DNA from: Hygrophila difformis | Lineage: Eukaryota > Streptophyta > Magnoliopsida > Lamiales > Acanthaceae | DNA length: 64,000 nucleotides | NCBI GenBank assembly: GCA_030278955.1 | Contig: JAOANR010000003.1 | Location: forward strand, 24,691,227 to 24,755,226 | Reading direction: 5' to 3' | Shown here: positions 22,001 to 33,229 of the stretch, one piece after another | Layout: the number at the start of each line of letters is the position of its first letter | How positions within the stretch are numbered: position 1 is the stretch's first letter | Translations under genes and position numbers: made by a program | Notes under the pieces: model-generated | Database searches by the model: none | What the model was told of the DNA's origin: nothing | The model's input: the letters and a program-made list of their open reading frames with translations, nothing else

Positions 22001-23008
22001 AAATATGACTACTTGTTTGTTACAATGAAATATTATGTTTCTAGCCTATTGCGCTTATTAATTTTCCCCTTGTTCGTATAAAACTGCGTGCCGTAAGGCG
22101 ACAATATGGACAAGTGATCCACATCGTGTCAGGGTTTCCATGTTTATGGGCTGCTTGTTCGGTGAGGCGTTGAGCTCGGAGAATGTCAATGCATTTTTTT
22201 ATAGTTATTACATCCGAAGATTACATGAAAACCCATAACATTCCTCATCGGATGGGGTTTTTAAGTGCGTGGAGCACGGTAAAGCGCAATTTACTCTTTG
22301 TTTAATTATACAATTTACAATTTTGTTATCGCTGGTAATAATGTCGTAATGCTTTGAATGTGTTGTAGGAGGCCATACTGAAATTGGTCAAGACCAACAG
22401 TCGCCTCCAATTCCAGTCCGAGGAGTACGATGACTTGTTGCAGAAAGTCAATGTAGGGACCAGAAATGAACTGAACAGGATGATACAGGAAGCACGGGAA
22501 GCACCGCGATACTACATGGTGCCCATCATAGATGAAAGGCGTTTCCACTGGAGTCTAATAATTATCGACCTGCATGAGAGGAAAATTTATTCACGTGATT
22601 CCATGGCGGGAAGACGACCCAACCAGTGCTTAACACGAATAGTAAGTTATAAGTTTAATGGAATACATAGTGATTCATCGTATGTGTTTTGACAGTCCAT
22701 GAGCGATAATTATTTATTTTATTTTTTATACCTTGCATTCCTACAATCCGTGTTACAGGCCACTTTCCTCGCCGGGTGGCTTCAGTGCAATAATCTCGAG
22801 GTTGATGGGCGTTTGAGAGCAGTAGTAGATTGTAGACAGCTGGTAGATACTTCTTCTAACTGTGGTGCGTTTGTATGCCTATGGTGTGTGGTGTCTACGT
22901 GCAAGCGAGGAGTTTTGGGCAACTAAAGGCATTGTGGACATAAGTTACTATCGAGCATGTATTGCAAAGACGATACTGGAAGATAACCACAACCTAATTA
23001 AGCATTAA
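19043..23008 (+). pseudogene. DUF1985 / ULP1-like C48 cysteine protease gene carried by the MULE
   Basis: Multi-exon gene starting MAPKAGGKNGG with a lysine/glycine-rich head. A DUF1985-like domain spans 19200-19854 (RTPFWHFMKCP, LKFSAAEFSCVMAL, DDIAWMYILFVFNCIL). Exon 19944-20152 continues it. Acidic, low-complexity exons fill 20330-21990. The Ulp1 (C48) catalytic domain lies in exons at about 22371-22642 and 22761-22985. Its His (RRFHWSLI, 22546-22548), Asp (SRDSM, 22597-22599), Gln and Cys (QLVDTSSNCGAF; Cys codon 22861-22863) are all present. Family members are SUMO-type proteases, though substrates of transposon copies are unknown. Breaks: an in-frame TAA at 19382-19384, another TAA near 22237, and a frameshift near 22890, after which EEFWATKGIVDISYYRA continues to the stop at 23008. 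Intron borders such as GTAAGACT/TTGCAG are recognisable. Confidence 0.75.
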
Positions 23009-23448
23009 TAGATGTGGGTTTGTGTTGTTTTAATTTGTCTTATGCGGGTTTAGAGGTATCGTGTGGATGATAAATTCTCAATTTTACACGGTGAGCTAGT
23101 AGGTGGCCTTCTGGTCGGCTATTTGAACTCTTGTTCATTAACTATGTTATCTTAACCACTTATCAACACGGCTTGATTAGTGGAATTATTGTTGGACTAG
23201 CCTTTTTCTTGTGCAATGGACATGTGTGGATCATGTTTTTAGAAGCACTTTTTTTTTGTTAATGTTGTACTGTATCTTTCAATGTTCGTTGTTCGTTTTA
23301 AATGTTCTTCAAGTGGATACGCCAATTATAGCATCACGTGTTATCCATATATGTTGGCCAACAAGAGACCGGACCATAGAATAATGTCAACATAAGACGT
23401 GCCATTTAAAGAACTTTACAATGGTAGTCCCCACCGTTCCCAACACCC

Positions 23449-23712
23449 TTAAATCCATTTCTCCCCTTGAAGGACCACAAAGTCAGGGCACTTTTGGTAC
23501 TTTGAGTTGAAAACAACATAGTAAGCACAACCCACAAAAATAGCAAAAACACTGTCATCCATTACACCGCCATCGCCATAATAAGTAAGTATAAAAGGGG
23601 TATATAAACCCAATACAGATTTAAATACCAGATCAGTTAGTAGCACCATAAGTAGAACAAAATGAGCTAAAACACATGAACCGACATAACTGCTTCCAGA
23701 AGCACCATACAA
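23449..23712 (-). CDS. Hypothetical membrane-protein reading frame, 87 aa
   Basis: The ORF starts MYGASGSSYVGS and has long hydrophobic stretches at about residues 12-45 (LAHFVLLMVLLTDLVF, LYTPFILTYY) and 54-68 (FAIFVGCAYYVVF). It lies 200 bp downstream of the ORF at 23914-24240 on the same strand and could be a 3' exon of the same gene or chance. The sequence just before its ATG resembles a splice donor (GTAAGTATG). I do not recognise it. Confidence 0.25.
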   Translation of the reverse strand: MYGASGSSYVGSCVLAHFVLLMVLLTDLVFKSVLGLYTPFILTYYGDGGVMDDSVFAIFVGCAYYVVFNSKYQKCPDFVVLQGEKWI

Positions 23713-23913
23713 ACATACTTACAACTTCAAAACATCCACAACACAGAAACTAGCACAAACATCAGTGGACACATGAAGAACCAGAACACCCGCAATATAA
23801 CACAGACGACTTAATAAAGTTCAGAATGATGAATCAGTTCAAAATGGGTGTTGTATAATACATAATACCAACAAACCATGGATGACAATGAACGATTTAC
23901 AACCCGTAGCTTT

Positions 23914-24240
23914 TTAATTACGAATACGGACCCGTGCATTCACCCATGAAATCGCGAACTTGAGCATTCTTCCGCCGGTGTTCTCGGCATTACCCCCAAA
24001 CCACGCATAAATCGCGATGGCAGCGAAAGGACTGAGAAGCCCGACGAGGGATCGGAAGGGCTGGCGGGCTTGGGCGTTCCTCAACTCACGGACCTCCTCC
24101 CTCAAAAGCTCCAGCTCGCGAGTTTGGTGGGCGTCGGAACGGATGAGATCGGCGACGGAGCCGGTGAGCAGGCGGATCATGTTCTCGAAGTCCTCCGGGC
24201 GCTGGGGGTTCGGATGCGGAACGGGTCGTGGGGTAGCCAT
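23914..24240 (-). CDS. Unknown small protein with a coiled coil and one membrane segment, 108 aa
   Basis: The ORF starts MATPRPVPHPNPQRPEDFEN. A charged helix likely to form a coiled coil spans about residues 37-60 (TRELELLREEVRELRNAQAR). One hydrophobic segment follows at about 64-83 (SLVGLLSPFAAIAIYAWFGG), then a basic tail. Base composition is much more GC-rich than its surroundings and the start context GAAATGGCT is a good plant one. Upstream, read in gene orientation, are CGAAACCCTAATCTCC (telo-box) and a pyrimidine-rich leader. It is unbroken, unlike its neighbours. It lies between the two MULE genes, so it may be a captured host gene fragment. I do not recognise the family. Confidence 0.5.
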   Translation of the reverse strand: MATPRPVPHPNPQRPEDFENMIRLLTGSVADLIRSDAHQTRELELLREEVRELRNAQARQPFRSLVGLLSPFAAIAIYAWFGGNAENTGGRMLKFAISWVNARVRIRN

Positions 24241-24330
24241 TTCAAGAAGAATGATCTTGGGAGAATTTTGTGAAAGGAAACTTCAATGGGAAGACATAAT
24301 TTGAATTGGAGGAGATAATATAGGGGGAGA

Positions 24331-24339
24331 TTAGGGTTT
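24331..24339 (-). promoter_or_regulatory. Telo-box upstream of the small ORF
   Basis: TTAGGGTTT on the plus strand is AAACCCTAA on the minus strand, about 90 bp upstream of the ATG at 24240. Telo-boxes are common in promoters and 5' leaders of plant growth and translation genes. The evidence is motif and position only. Confidence 0.4.
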
Positions 24340-24530
24340 CGTGGGAAAAATGGCACACAATCTTCTACACAGTGTAGAGTGGAGATTCTACAGAAGGGGA
24401 AGCTACATAGCTGTTGGAGTGGTCAAATCACTGGAGTTCTTGCACCCTCCTTCGCCAACTTGTAGTCCCATTGAGTATTTTTTCCATTCCAGTAATCATT
24501 GTTCCACACCACCACTTCTAGTAATCTAAG

Positions 24531-25160
24531 GAGTATCCAATACAGATTTTAGAAGCTCTTTAAAGATGTAATAGTACCCAATACAGATTTTAGAAGCTCT
24601 TTAAAAATGTTGGAGTACCCAAAAAAGATTTTAGAAGCTCTTTGAAGATGTAATAATACCCAATACAGATTTTAGAAGCTCTTTAAAGATGTAATAGTAC
24701 CCAATACACATTTTAGAAGCTCTTTAAAGATATAACAGTACCCAATACAAATTTTAGAAGGTCTTTGAAAATGTAGGAGTACCCAAAACAGATTTTATAT
24801 GCTCTTTGAAGATGTAATAATACCCAATACAGATTTTAGAAGCTCTTTAAAGATGTAATAGTACCCAAAACAAATTTTAGAAGCTCTTTAAAGATGTAAT
24901 AGTACTCAATACAGATTTTAAAAGCTTTTTAAATATGTAATAGTACCCAATACAGATTTTAGGTCTTTAAAAAATGTAGGAGTACCCAAAACAGATTTTA
25001 TAAGCTCTTTGAAGATGTAATAGTACCCAATACAGATTTTAGAAGCTCTTTAAAAATGTAGGAGTACCCAAAACAGATTTTAGAAGCTCTTTGAAGATGT
25101 AATAGTACCCAATACAGATTTCAGAAGCCCTTTAAAGATGTAATAGTACCCAATACAGAA
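24531..25160. repeat. 41-bp minisatellite, about 15 copies
   Basis: Tandem units of 41 bp with core ACAGATTTTAGAAGCTCTTT and a variable tail GATGTAATAGTACCC. Fifteen units plus a partial one are visible and one unit is two bases short. Variants are ordered: units ending in ATGTAGGAGTA or ATGTTGGAGTA are followed, in four of five cases, by one starting CCCAAAACAG or CCCAAAAAAG, so part of the array grew as dimers. Confidence 0.9.
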
Positions 25161-25469
25161 CAGGGCCAGATGTATGGTCTTTTTTTATTCCTTAGCATTC
25201 ACTTGCCAATTCCCCTTACTATAAAGCATTCCCTACCGCTACCATCAGACCTATAAGTACCTATCATTTCCTTGCTATCCAGTCTCCTTCCCCGATAGAA
25301 GACATAGCTAGCTCTATCTCTAAAGTAAAGTAAAGAGGTCATGCCTTTCTTTTGCTATCCAAAGCTGCGCAGCAGCACCAACTATAAGAAATCCACCAAT
25401 CCACATGTGATGTGTAAACAATGACAGTTGTGTACCATAGTCAGTAGCTAGATATGGATAAGGGGGCAT
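25161..25469. other. Non-coding spacer inside the MULE
   Basis: About 300 bp between the two repeat blocks. I see no gene or motif in it. Confidence 0.4.
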
Positions 25470-27740
25470 GGAATACCCAAACATCCCCTAAGTACATGCG
25501 TCATCATATATTACCAATTCCCGTTCATGTCAGTCCTTTTGAGTAAGACTATATACAAATCAGAATACTCTACATGACGTCTTATGCTCATTCCACAACC
25601 ATTGACTATGAAGGACAAATACTTTACAATGAGCAAAAATAGTTTGCAATAGTTTGTATTGTATGAAATTGCATTTCAAAATGTCGAACGTATTCCAGTC
25701 CTGAAATTTACGGATTTAGTATTGTAAATATTGTAAACTATCTTGAATTTATTCTTTCTTTTCTTCTTAGTAAGGTTAATTGTATTTACATTTAAAACTA
25801 TTGTCCTGGAAATTATGACATTCAATCCTGAAATTTCCACATTTTGTATTCTAAATTCTTGTCTTTGTATGGATTATTCGATAACCGTCATTCAACCGCA
25901 ACGGAAATTCGATACAATACCGGGCCCAACCTTACTATGTTGAATTCATGTTAATGACGAGATACGTTAATTACACCGAACTATCTTTAATTAAATATTT
26001 TACACAACCTCTTGGTCCGTTTATTGACTCCCGGTCGTCTAACAATACCTACTACCTCTTAACTTCATCACAATGTTTATGCAGTGCCAGCAACCACCGT
26101 CTAAAGCTGAACCGGGAGTTTTGTTATATCTGTCGGGTCCGTCAATGGTTATTATAACTTACGCATACAATGAACCGAACATACCCCTCCTTAATCATTT
26201 AGGTATATAACACCCCTTCATATTTTAAAACTGAACAAACGGCATAAATGCTGACTGGATTCCCGAATCAAATTTCTCGGACACCTCATGTCATGTGGAC
26301 TTTCAGCATAATAAAAAACATCGACGCCAACACCCTAGTACAATCTAACTCACATGGCATACACTCCACTATTCAATGTGTTTAGTGCAATCTTACGACA
26401 CACATTAATTACAATGAGGAATCAAATTATGCACTCTGTCATGCAATGCAAGTGTTTTAAATGATACACTACATAATAATGGTGTTTGCAATAGTTTGTA
26501 GTGTATGAAATTGCAATTCAAAATGTCGAATGTATTCCAGTCCTGAAATTTTCGGATTTAGTATTGTAAATATTGTAACCTGCTTGAATTTGTTCTTTTT
26601 TATCTTCTTAGTAAGGTTAGTTGTATTTACATTTAAAACTATTGTCCTGGAAATTATGACATCCAGTCCTAAAATTTCCAGATTTTGTATTCTAAATTCT
26701 TGTCTTTGTATGGATTATTCAATAACCGTCATTCAACCGCAACGGAAATTCGATATAACAATGGGTCCAACCTTACTATACTGAATTCATGTTAATGATG
26801 ACACACATTAATTACACTGAACTATCTTTAATTAAATATTTTACACAACCTCTTGGTCCGTTTATTGACTCCCGGTCGTCTAACAATACCTACTACCTCT
26901 TAACTTCAGCACAATTTTATGCAGTGCCAGCAACCACCGCCTAAAGCCGAACCAGGAGTTTTGTTATATCGACCGGGTCTGCCAATGGTTACTATAACTT
27001 ATGCATACAATGAACCGAACATACCCCTCCTTAATCATTTGGGTATATAACACTCCTTCATATTTTAAAACCGAACAAACGACATAAATGCTGGCTGAAT
27101 TCCCAAATCAAATTTCTCGGACACCTCATGTTATTTGGACTTTCAGCATAATAACAACACAATAACCATCAAATATCGACACCAACACCCTAGTACAATC
27201 TAACTCACATGGCATACACCCCACTATTCAATGTGTTTAGTGCAATCTTACGACACACATTAATTACAATAAGGAATCAAATTATGCACTTTGTCATGCA
27301 ATGCAAGTGTTTTAAATGATCCACTACATAATAATGGTGTTTGCAATAGTTTGTAGTGTATAAAATTGCAATTCAAAATGTCGAACATCTTCCAGTCCTG
27401 AAATTTTCAGATTTTGTATTGTAAATTTTGTAAACTATCTTGAATTTATTCTTTTTTATCTTCTTAGTAATAGTAACGTTAATTGTATTTACATTTAAAA
27501 ATATTTTCCTGGAAATTATGATATCCAGTCCTGAAATTTCCAGATTTTGTATTCTAAATTCTTGTCATTTTATAGATTATTCGATAACCGTCATTCAACC
27601 GTATCGGAAATTAGTCCCGAACCACAACCAACCTTACCATGCTCAATTCATGTTAAGGTTTACACACATTAAATACCCAAACATCCCCTAATTACATGCG
27701 GTATCGTGTATTACCAATTCCCGTTCATCTGGAAGTGAAT
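25470..27740. repeat. ~840-bp tandem triplication
   Basis: The phrase GCAATAGTTTGTA followed by matching sequence starts copies at about 25647, 26488 and 27345, spacing 841 and 857 bp; the third copy is partial. The phrase CAAACATCCCCTAA plus ATTACCAATTCCCGTTCAT flanks the block at ~25480 and ~27675, so the block itself sits between direct repeats. The short ORFs inside recur in each copy and look accidental. Confidence 0.8.
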
Positions 27741-27771
27741 TTAACGATCATTTCTTATGATTAGGGATGGG

Positions 27772-28134
27772 AATAGGCCAGGCTACCCGAAAGGAACCTA
27801 TGGCCTAGCATACATATTACCATATCAGGCCGGGTTTTTTTATAAACGGGCTAGGCTTAAGCTAATTTAAAACCCCTTTTACCTAAATAGTTTAACTCGG
27901 TATGTCTTCCAACCTTATGATTACATCCGGATATATATAAAAAATATAAACTTATTTCTGAAATAGGCTTAGTCAGTACTTTAAACGGCATAGAAGCTGG
28001 CCTATTTAAATAAATTGGTCAGGCTGAGGCCTTTAACATAGACCTATCAACGGTAATAGGCCAGAGTCGCCTAAGTAAACCGATGTTGGCCCAGGCCGTA
28101 CAAGCCTAGGCCTAGCCCAGCCTAACTTATTTCC
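27772..28134. mobile_element. Possible hAT-type MITE (TAGGGATGGGAATAGGCC)
   Basis: The left end TAGGGATGGGAATAGGCC faces a right end that, read backwards, is GGTGGAAATAAGTTAGGC. The interior is rich in AGGCCTAG/AGGCCAGG words in both directions. I could not find a clean 8-bp duplication, so the boundaries are soft. It lies in the spacer beyond the MULE transposase. Confidence 0.4.
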
Positions 28135-28659
28135 ACCAAAACATCTGTACATCATGAAATATTCCGTGAAAGTCTTTAATAATCAATTTTCTGTCTTTAA
28201 ATTTACATGATTCACTACTGTATATTCGATTTGCTACACAATTCTAACCTCGTTCTGTATTACTCTAGTGCAAAAATGCGACATAACTTTAATGGTACGA
28301 TACAAAATCGCCTGTGCCTGTATTACCTAATCATTCCACACAATCAATATATCCAACAGATTGCCAGCCCACCTATGTAAAATAAATAAAAGACACCACA
28401 AGATGCACAGGTCATAGCTACACAAAACCATAATTTAAACAAGTCTTACATCACCATGAATAATACTCCCACATACATCTGTTCTTGACCAAATTCCATA
28501 TTGCTTCATCATCCTCATACACAAAGTACTAGATCAACAAGAAGGTCGAGTACCATAATATGAGGCAGATAAAAGTGGTCACATGTAGACAAAAGTAGTC
28601 ATCTACACCCATGCAATCGCAAAACAAATAAACTACTTATGCATACTTGGGATAACTCA
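28135..28659. other. 3' flank of the transposase gene
   Basis: AT-rich sequence downstream of the minus-strand transposase stop. No ORF or repeat is visible, and I saw no definite polyadenylation signal. Confidence 0.4.
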
Positions 28660-31600
28660 TTAAACCACTACATCGTTTCTTGTACGTCGTGGTTCCTTGC
28701 AAGTCCTTCGGTTATGTCCGGGTTTTTTACATAAGCCGCATGTCATGGTAAACAACTGAACCTGTGAGGGGATTCTCTTCTTCTTCCTGCGGCCAGGCTG
28801 AGAGTGGACATCCGGGGCTTGCACAAATTCCAGAGCATCATACCTCGTTTCCTCCGCACCATCATTTGGTATCGGGTATAACAGCCCGTTGTACGTTGTC
28901 TTGTATGCCTGCATACGATAAAATGAAAAGTCATATACACTGCGGTGTAGGTGATCTAGGGCAGCACACGCGTGCTTGCAAGGATACCGATATAGTTGAA
29001 AATATCCACAACTGCATGTCCTCTGCTCCACATCCATTACCATCGCCTTCTCACCATCCGCTATCTCGAACACAACACCAGATGCACTAAAAAACCGCAC
29101 TTCTCTTGCAGCTAAATAATTCTCTTTCAGCGTCTGCTCAAACACAAGGCACAACTCCGTTTCCATCTTCCCACCCGCCTCCCTCTTCTCATTTAAGAAT
29201 TCCATCGTTTTCTTCCGTATTAAGTCCACCATACCCAGTGGGGGCAGCATCCTCGCCTCTTTCACCCACGAGTTCCATGACTCTGCAAGGTTATTATTAA
29301 TAATACCCCAACGGTAACCCACAAACAACGCATTCGCCCATTTCGTCGGCTCCGTTGCCATGAGGTACGGCCCCGCAGCTGGCAGTGCTTTAATTATGTC
29401 ATTCACGTGTCCTTCGAACTCTACATATGTTGCTGCGTACGCCGCCATATTCAACTTCCCAGTCCAATATCTACTGTAGCTATAATGGTACTTCTTCACC
29501 ACCTGAGGCATAAAAAGTTTTTAAGCCGAATTAATAACATTTACAATCAAAACAATGTACATAAATACACTAATGCTAACACCATTCAACCAGCTAACCA
29601 TTTCAGCTTATATCACCTTGTTTCTGAAGTTATCCACTAGATGACGCACACATATTGCATGTTTCCAGCCCACAAACACATTAGGTCTGCCCTTCATCTG
29701 CCCCGAATGTCGATCACTGAAAATCGTATACCTATGCCACGACTCCTACCCAGTTTTTTCGCCAATGGTATTCTTCAACTTATTGCAAAACCAATCCCAA
29801 TTCTCGTCATTTTCCCGCATCAACCACTGTCAATTCCCACACCATCATTTTAATTGCTCCACATTAAATCACTTAGTTACATAAAATAAAAAATATTAAT
29901 CAAACTTACTCGCAAATGCAACGCACAACAATCCACTATTGCCATCTGTCGTCGTCGCACTAAGTACATGACCCTTCCATTTATTCTTTATGTGAGTCCC
30001 ATCCAAGAAAAGCAATGGCCTGCATCCACTCACAAACCCAACAACACAGGCTGCAAATGCAATATACAGTCTTCGAAATTTCACCGATCCTTCAAATGTC
30101 TCCAGATCCGCCTTGCTACCTGAATTTAAGTAAATGCATCATATTCCAATTTTTTTAATCAAACAGTACACAACATTTCTCGTACGTAAATTTTACCAAC
30201 CTGGGTTCGAATCTTTCAATGCCGCACAAAACATTCTTAACTTGTCAAATGAGTCATAGTCACCTCCGTGTATTTGTCGCAGGGCTATCTCCTTCCCATT
30301 CCATGCCTTTCAGTATTTAATCACATACCAAACTCCCTCTCTAAGTCCTTCATTGCATTAATCGGCCCGTACTTTGGATCATGACGTACTTTCTCCTTTA
30401 CGTAACCTGCTATCCATGTTGCATCGGCCTTCGGATTGTCACGATCCTTTAAACTATCCAACCCACATGAATGCGTCAACACACATCTTCTAATCCCAAA
30501 AGACCTATCAATCTTATGAAAGGATGCGTACACCCGCCACCTACATCTTACAACCACGCACACCGCTGTTATTTTGTCACCGTCGTTTCTCTCATACTTA
30601 AATGCACGTTTGTGCGCTATACAGTAGTTCTTTAGCACCATTCTGAAATGGTTTTCATCATCAAAAGTATGTCCTTCCCCCCTAATCGCACGACCCCAAA
30701 TTACCACTCCAACGGGTGCATTTCTATTCAGTGTACCTTCTTCCCTGTTCCTTTCTCCAATTGCTTCCCTGTAAATAATTTTTCAATAATAAATTCACAT
30801 AAGTACAGGTGAAAATACCATATATTTATTTCCTTCTATTATACAATCAACAACTCACAAACTCATTAACAGATATGGACAATCATTCAATCACAACAAA
30901 CTAAGAACTACATACATAAACTTCACCACAACACTGCCCGCTACAATATTCCCACCACTATATCAACCCAACATACCTACACAGAACTTGTACAAGACAC
31001 ACCAACCCACACAGCCACCATACAGTATACCTACTGGATTTCACAACAATTTACCACACATTAAACATATTTCCAATGAAAACCACAGCATATTCATAAT
31101 CAATATCTTCAACAAACTCTACGATATGGACATCCTGATCTCTACATACAAAAAAACCCTAACCTGTAACCAATATAAGCACGTACACCAACATATTGCT
31201 TCAATCAAATCTCCATTTCAACATATGTCATTACCTTATTCTCTTGTTCACATCATCAGCCCTTTAAGCAGATATTTTGCACAATCCATTCCTCACGAGC
31301 CGATGCACCTCTACCATGTGAGCAACGTCATCGTCCGACCGTAGCCCCACGGGAAACCTCTCCACGGGGTGCTCGTAGTGCAATACCAAACAGGAGACAT
31401 CTAACCCTCGTTTCGATGCTACGTTGCCCACAATTTCGCTAAGCTGTGTCCCATTCCCCACAATCAAAGACTCCATCATCCCGTCCAACTCACAAAATGC
31501 AAGAAGGGGCTGCTCACCACCGCCATCTTCCTCCACAATTTCAACCATCTCCCCAATATTTCCCCTGCTTCGGATCGTCCCAAAATCCCCTTCCCAAAAC

Positions 31601-31683
31601 TTTGTGCAGCCCCTTCTTCTCGTTGGAAAAATGCGCGAATTGAACTCCTGCTTCCACTTTGCTATGCTTTCCTTCCAAAGCAA
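28660..31683 (-). pseudogene. mudrA-type MULE transposase, multi-exon and broken
   Basis: Reads right to left. Exon 31683-31264 is an N-terminal region with GNGTQLSEIVGNVASKRG. Exon 30707 to ~30208 has the MuDR DNA-binding domain and RQIHGGDYDSFDKLRMF. Exon ~30118-29930 contains FLDGTH, with the first catalytic Asp at 30004-30006. Exon ~29810-29635 has SDRHSG, with the second Asp at 29713-29715. Exon 29511-28660 contains NNNLAESWN (catalytic Glu at 29281-29283), a SWIM finger (CSCGYFQLYRYPCKHAC) and a zinc knuckle (CGLCKKPGHNRRTC). Introns have GT..AG borders. Damage: TGA at 30310-30312 with a nearby frame change, and TAG at 29746-29748. The DDE triad and zinc sites remain, so inactivation is fairly recent. 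Confidence 0.8.
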
Positions 31684-31913
31684 GACAAGCCCATCTCAAA
31701 AAATCCAATACACCCTTACCACAAAGCACTTTAAAGGGGTAAAAGGGTATTTTACCATTATGGTTTCCCATTTTTTTAATTTCCAAACCATTGGGTACTG
31801 AATCGTAACTTCTTGATACATACATGGGGTTCGAGTTGGCATAATATTCCTGCATGTACTGTCTAGGAACCTATGCTTTGTGAAGGGGGTTTTTTTCGGG
31901 TAAAACCCGTTAA

Positions 31914-32195
31914 AACAACTTATCAAACTTATCAGGTTATTGCGTTATAAAATATAATAATCAAATAATTGCATTTATTTTTAGTCAAATTAAATTTATA
32001 TATGGAAAATTAAGAACTTGACCTCTATGCCAGGCTTAATCCTTGAATTGAATAGATTTATTCAAAGAGTAGTTGGTTTTACGCTAAAATCTTGAAGTAT
32101 TTTAGGGGTGTAATTTACAAAGAAAAATAAATATAGAGGCACTTCACAGGATGGGTTTTATTCTACCGAACAAGATAAAATTCACTGAAATGAAA
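31914..32195. other. AT-rich spacer beyond the MULE
   Basis: No gene or repeat seen. Confidence 0.4.
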
Positions 32196-32197
32196 TA

Positions 32198-32459
32198 CTC
32201 CCTCCGTACCAATCATCTTGTTTTGTTTGATTTTTTTACATTGTTTATTGTTTAACTTTGACTCAATTTTATTATAAGTATATATTTGGAAAAAAAAATT
32301 GTCAAGTTGGGTCTTGTTAAAATCATATGATCATATGGTTTTCGAATATATAATTTTTATAATTTTTAGTTGTACATAATTTGAGATAATAACTGTTGAA
32401 AAAATGCATTGAATTGTATACAAAACTCAAACAAAAGAAGTTAAATGAGACAGATGAAG
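32198..32459. mobile_element. Stowaway MITE (262 bp)
   Basis: Starts CTCCCTCCGTACC and ends in the complement of CTTCATCTGTCTC, bounded by TA at 32196-32197 and 32460-32461. CTCCCTCCGT ends and a TA target are the hallmark of Tc1/mariner-type Stowaway elements. Its interior matches the copy at 38852. Confidence 0.85.
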
Positions 32460-32818
32460 TAATTATTTAATTTCACCGCGTAAACCAATCTATCGAAGTG
32501 TCTCTAATGGTAACTTTAACAAATTTTTTTATTTTTTGCGAAACAGCAACAAATTTTTTTATTAATAAATAGATAATATGATATTTATTTGGTATTATAA
32601 AAAGCAGGAGAATATAAAATATTTATATTTTTTAATTAAATTTTTTATTTAATATCATATGATAACGATATTTATTTATAAAAAGCAGGAGAATATAAAA
32701 TATTTTATTTTTAATGGAAAATAAATAGTGACTAAAATGTATATTTATTTTAAATATTTGATAAAATTGAAAATGTAGCATATACTACTTGTATAATTAT
32801 TTTGAAAATAGAAAATTA

Positions 32819-33024
32819 CTTCCCTCGTCCCATTTGAGAAGTCTCATTTCTTTGGCCACGGTATTTATTTTAGGTAAAATGAGTTATTTTGTTAAGGTAG
32901 AGTAAATAGTTCATGTGGTGTTTATTTGAAAAAGTAAAAAAACATATATAAATTAGAAAATGTGAAAATTATAGTGAGACGGACAAAAATATAGAGTGTG
33001 ACATTTGAAATGGGACGGATGGAG
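32819..33024. mobile_element. Stowaway MITE (206 bp)
   Basis: Terminal inverted repeats CTTCCCTCGTCCCATTTGAG and the complement of CAAATGGGACGGATGGAG-type sequence, flanked by TA at 32817-32818 and 33025-33026. A different subfamily from the one at 32198. Confidence 0.85.
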
Positions 33025-33135
33025 TATTTGTTTAACGGTGATCATTCAACAACTTTTATTTTTGAACTTATTGTGCACTAAAATCTTGAATACCAATTAA
33101 ATTTTATACCATATATATAGTTTTATGATATAGTT

Positions 33136-33137
<2 letters not shown>

Positions 33138-33229
<92 letters not shown>
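33138..33229. repeat. AAT microsatellite, about 30 copies
   Basis: Uninterrupted AAT repeats over ~92 bp. Its purity suggests a length-variable locus. Confidence 0.95.

Larger units (their letters stand above)
18045..31913. mobile_element. Mutator-like element of the ULP1-carrying (Kaonashi) kind; ends approximate
   Basis: About 13.9 kb with a minus-strand mudrA-type transposase (28660-31683) and a plus-strand DUF1985/ULP1 protease gene (19043-23008) converging on each other. This pairing is known from plant MULEs that carry ULP1-like genes. Between them are a minus-strand small ORF pair, a 41-bp minisatellite and an ~840-bp tandem repeat. The ends are uncertain. Candidates beginning TAACGGG face each other at 18044 and 31913 and are only loosely similar, with no convincing 9-bp duplication. 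Both genes carry stops or frameshifts, so this copy is probably immobile. Confidence 0.6.

Noticed and set aside
24531..25160. Possible CRISPR array
   Set aside because: Units are contiguous with no unique spacers, and the context is a plant transposon.
31740..31800. Candidate right inverted terminal of the MULE beginning GGGAAACC on the minus strand
   Set aside because: It resembles the left end GGGAAATTG for only a few bases and no matching 9-bp duplication was found.
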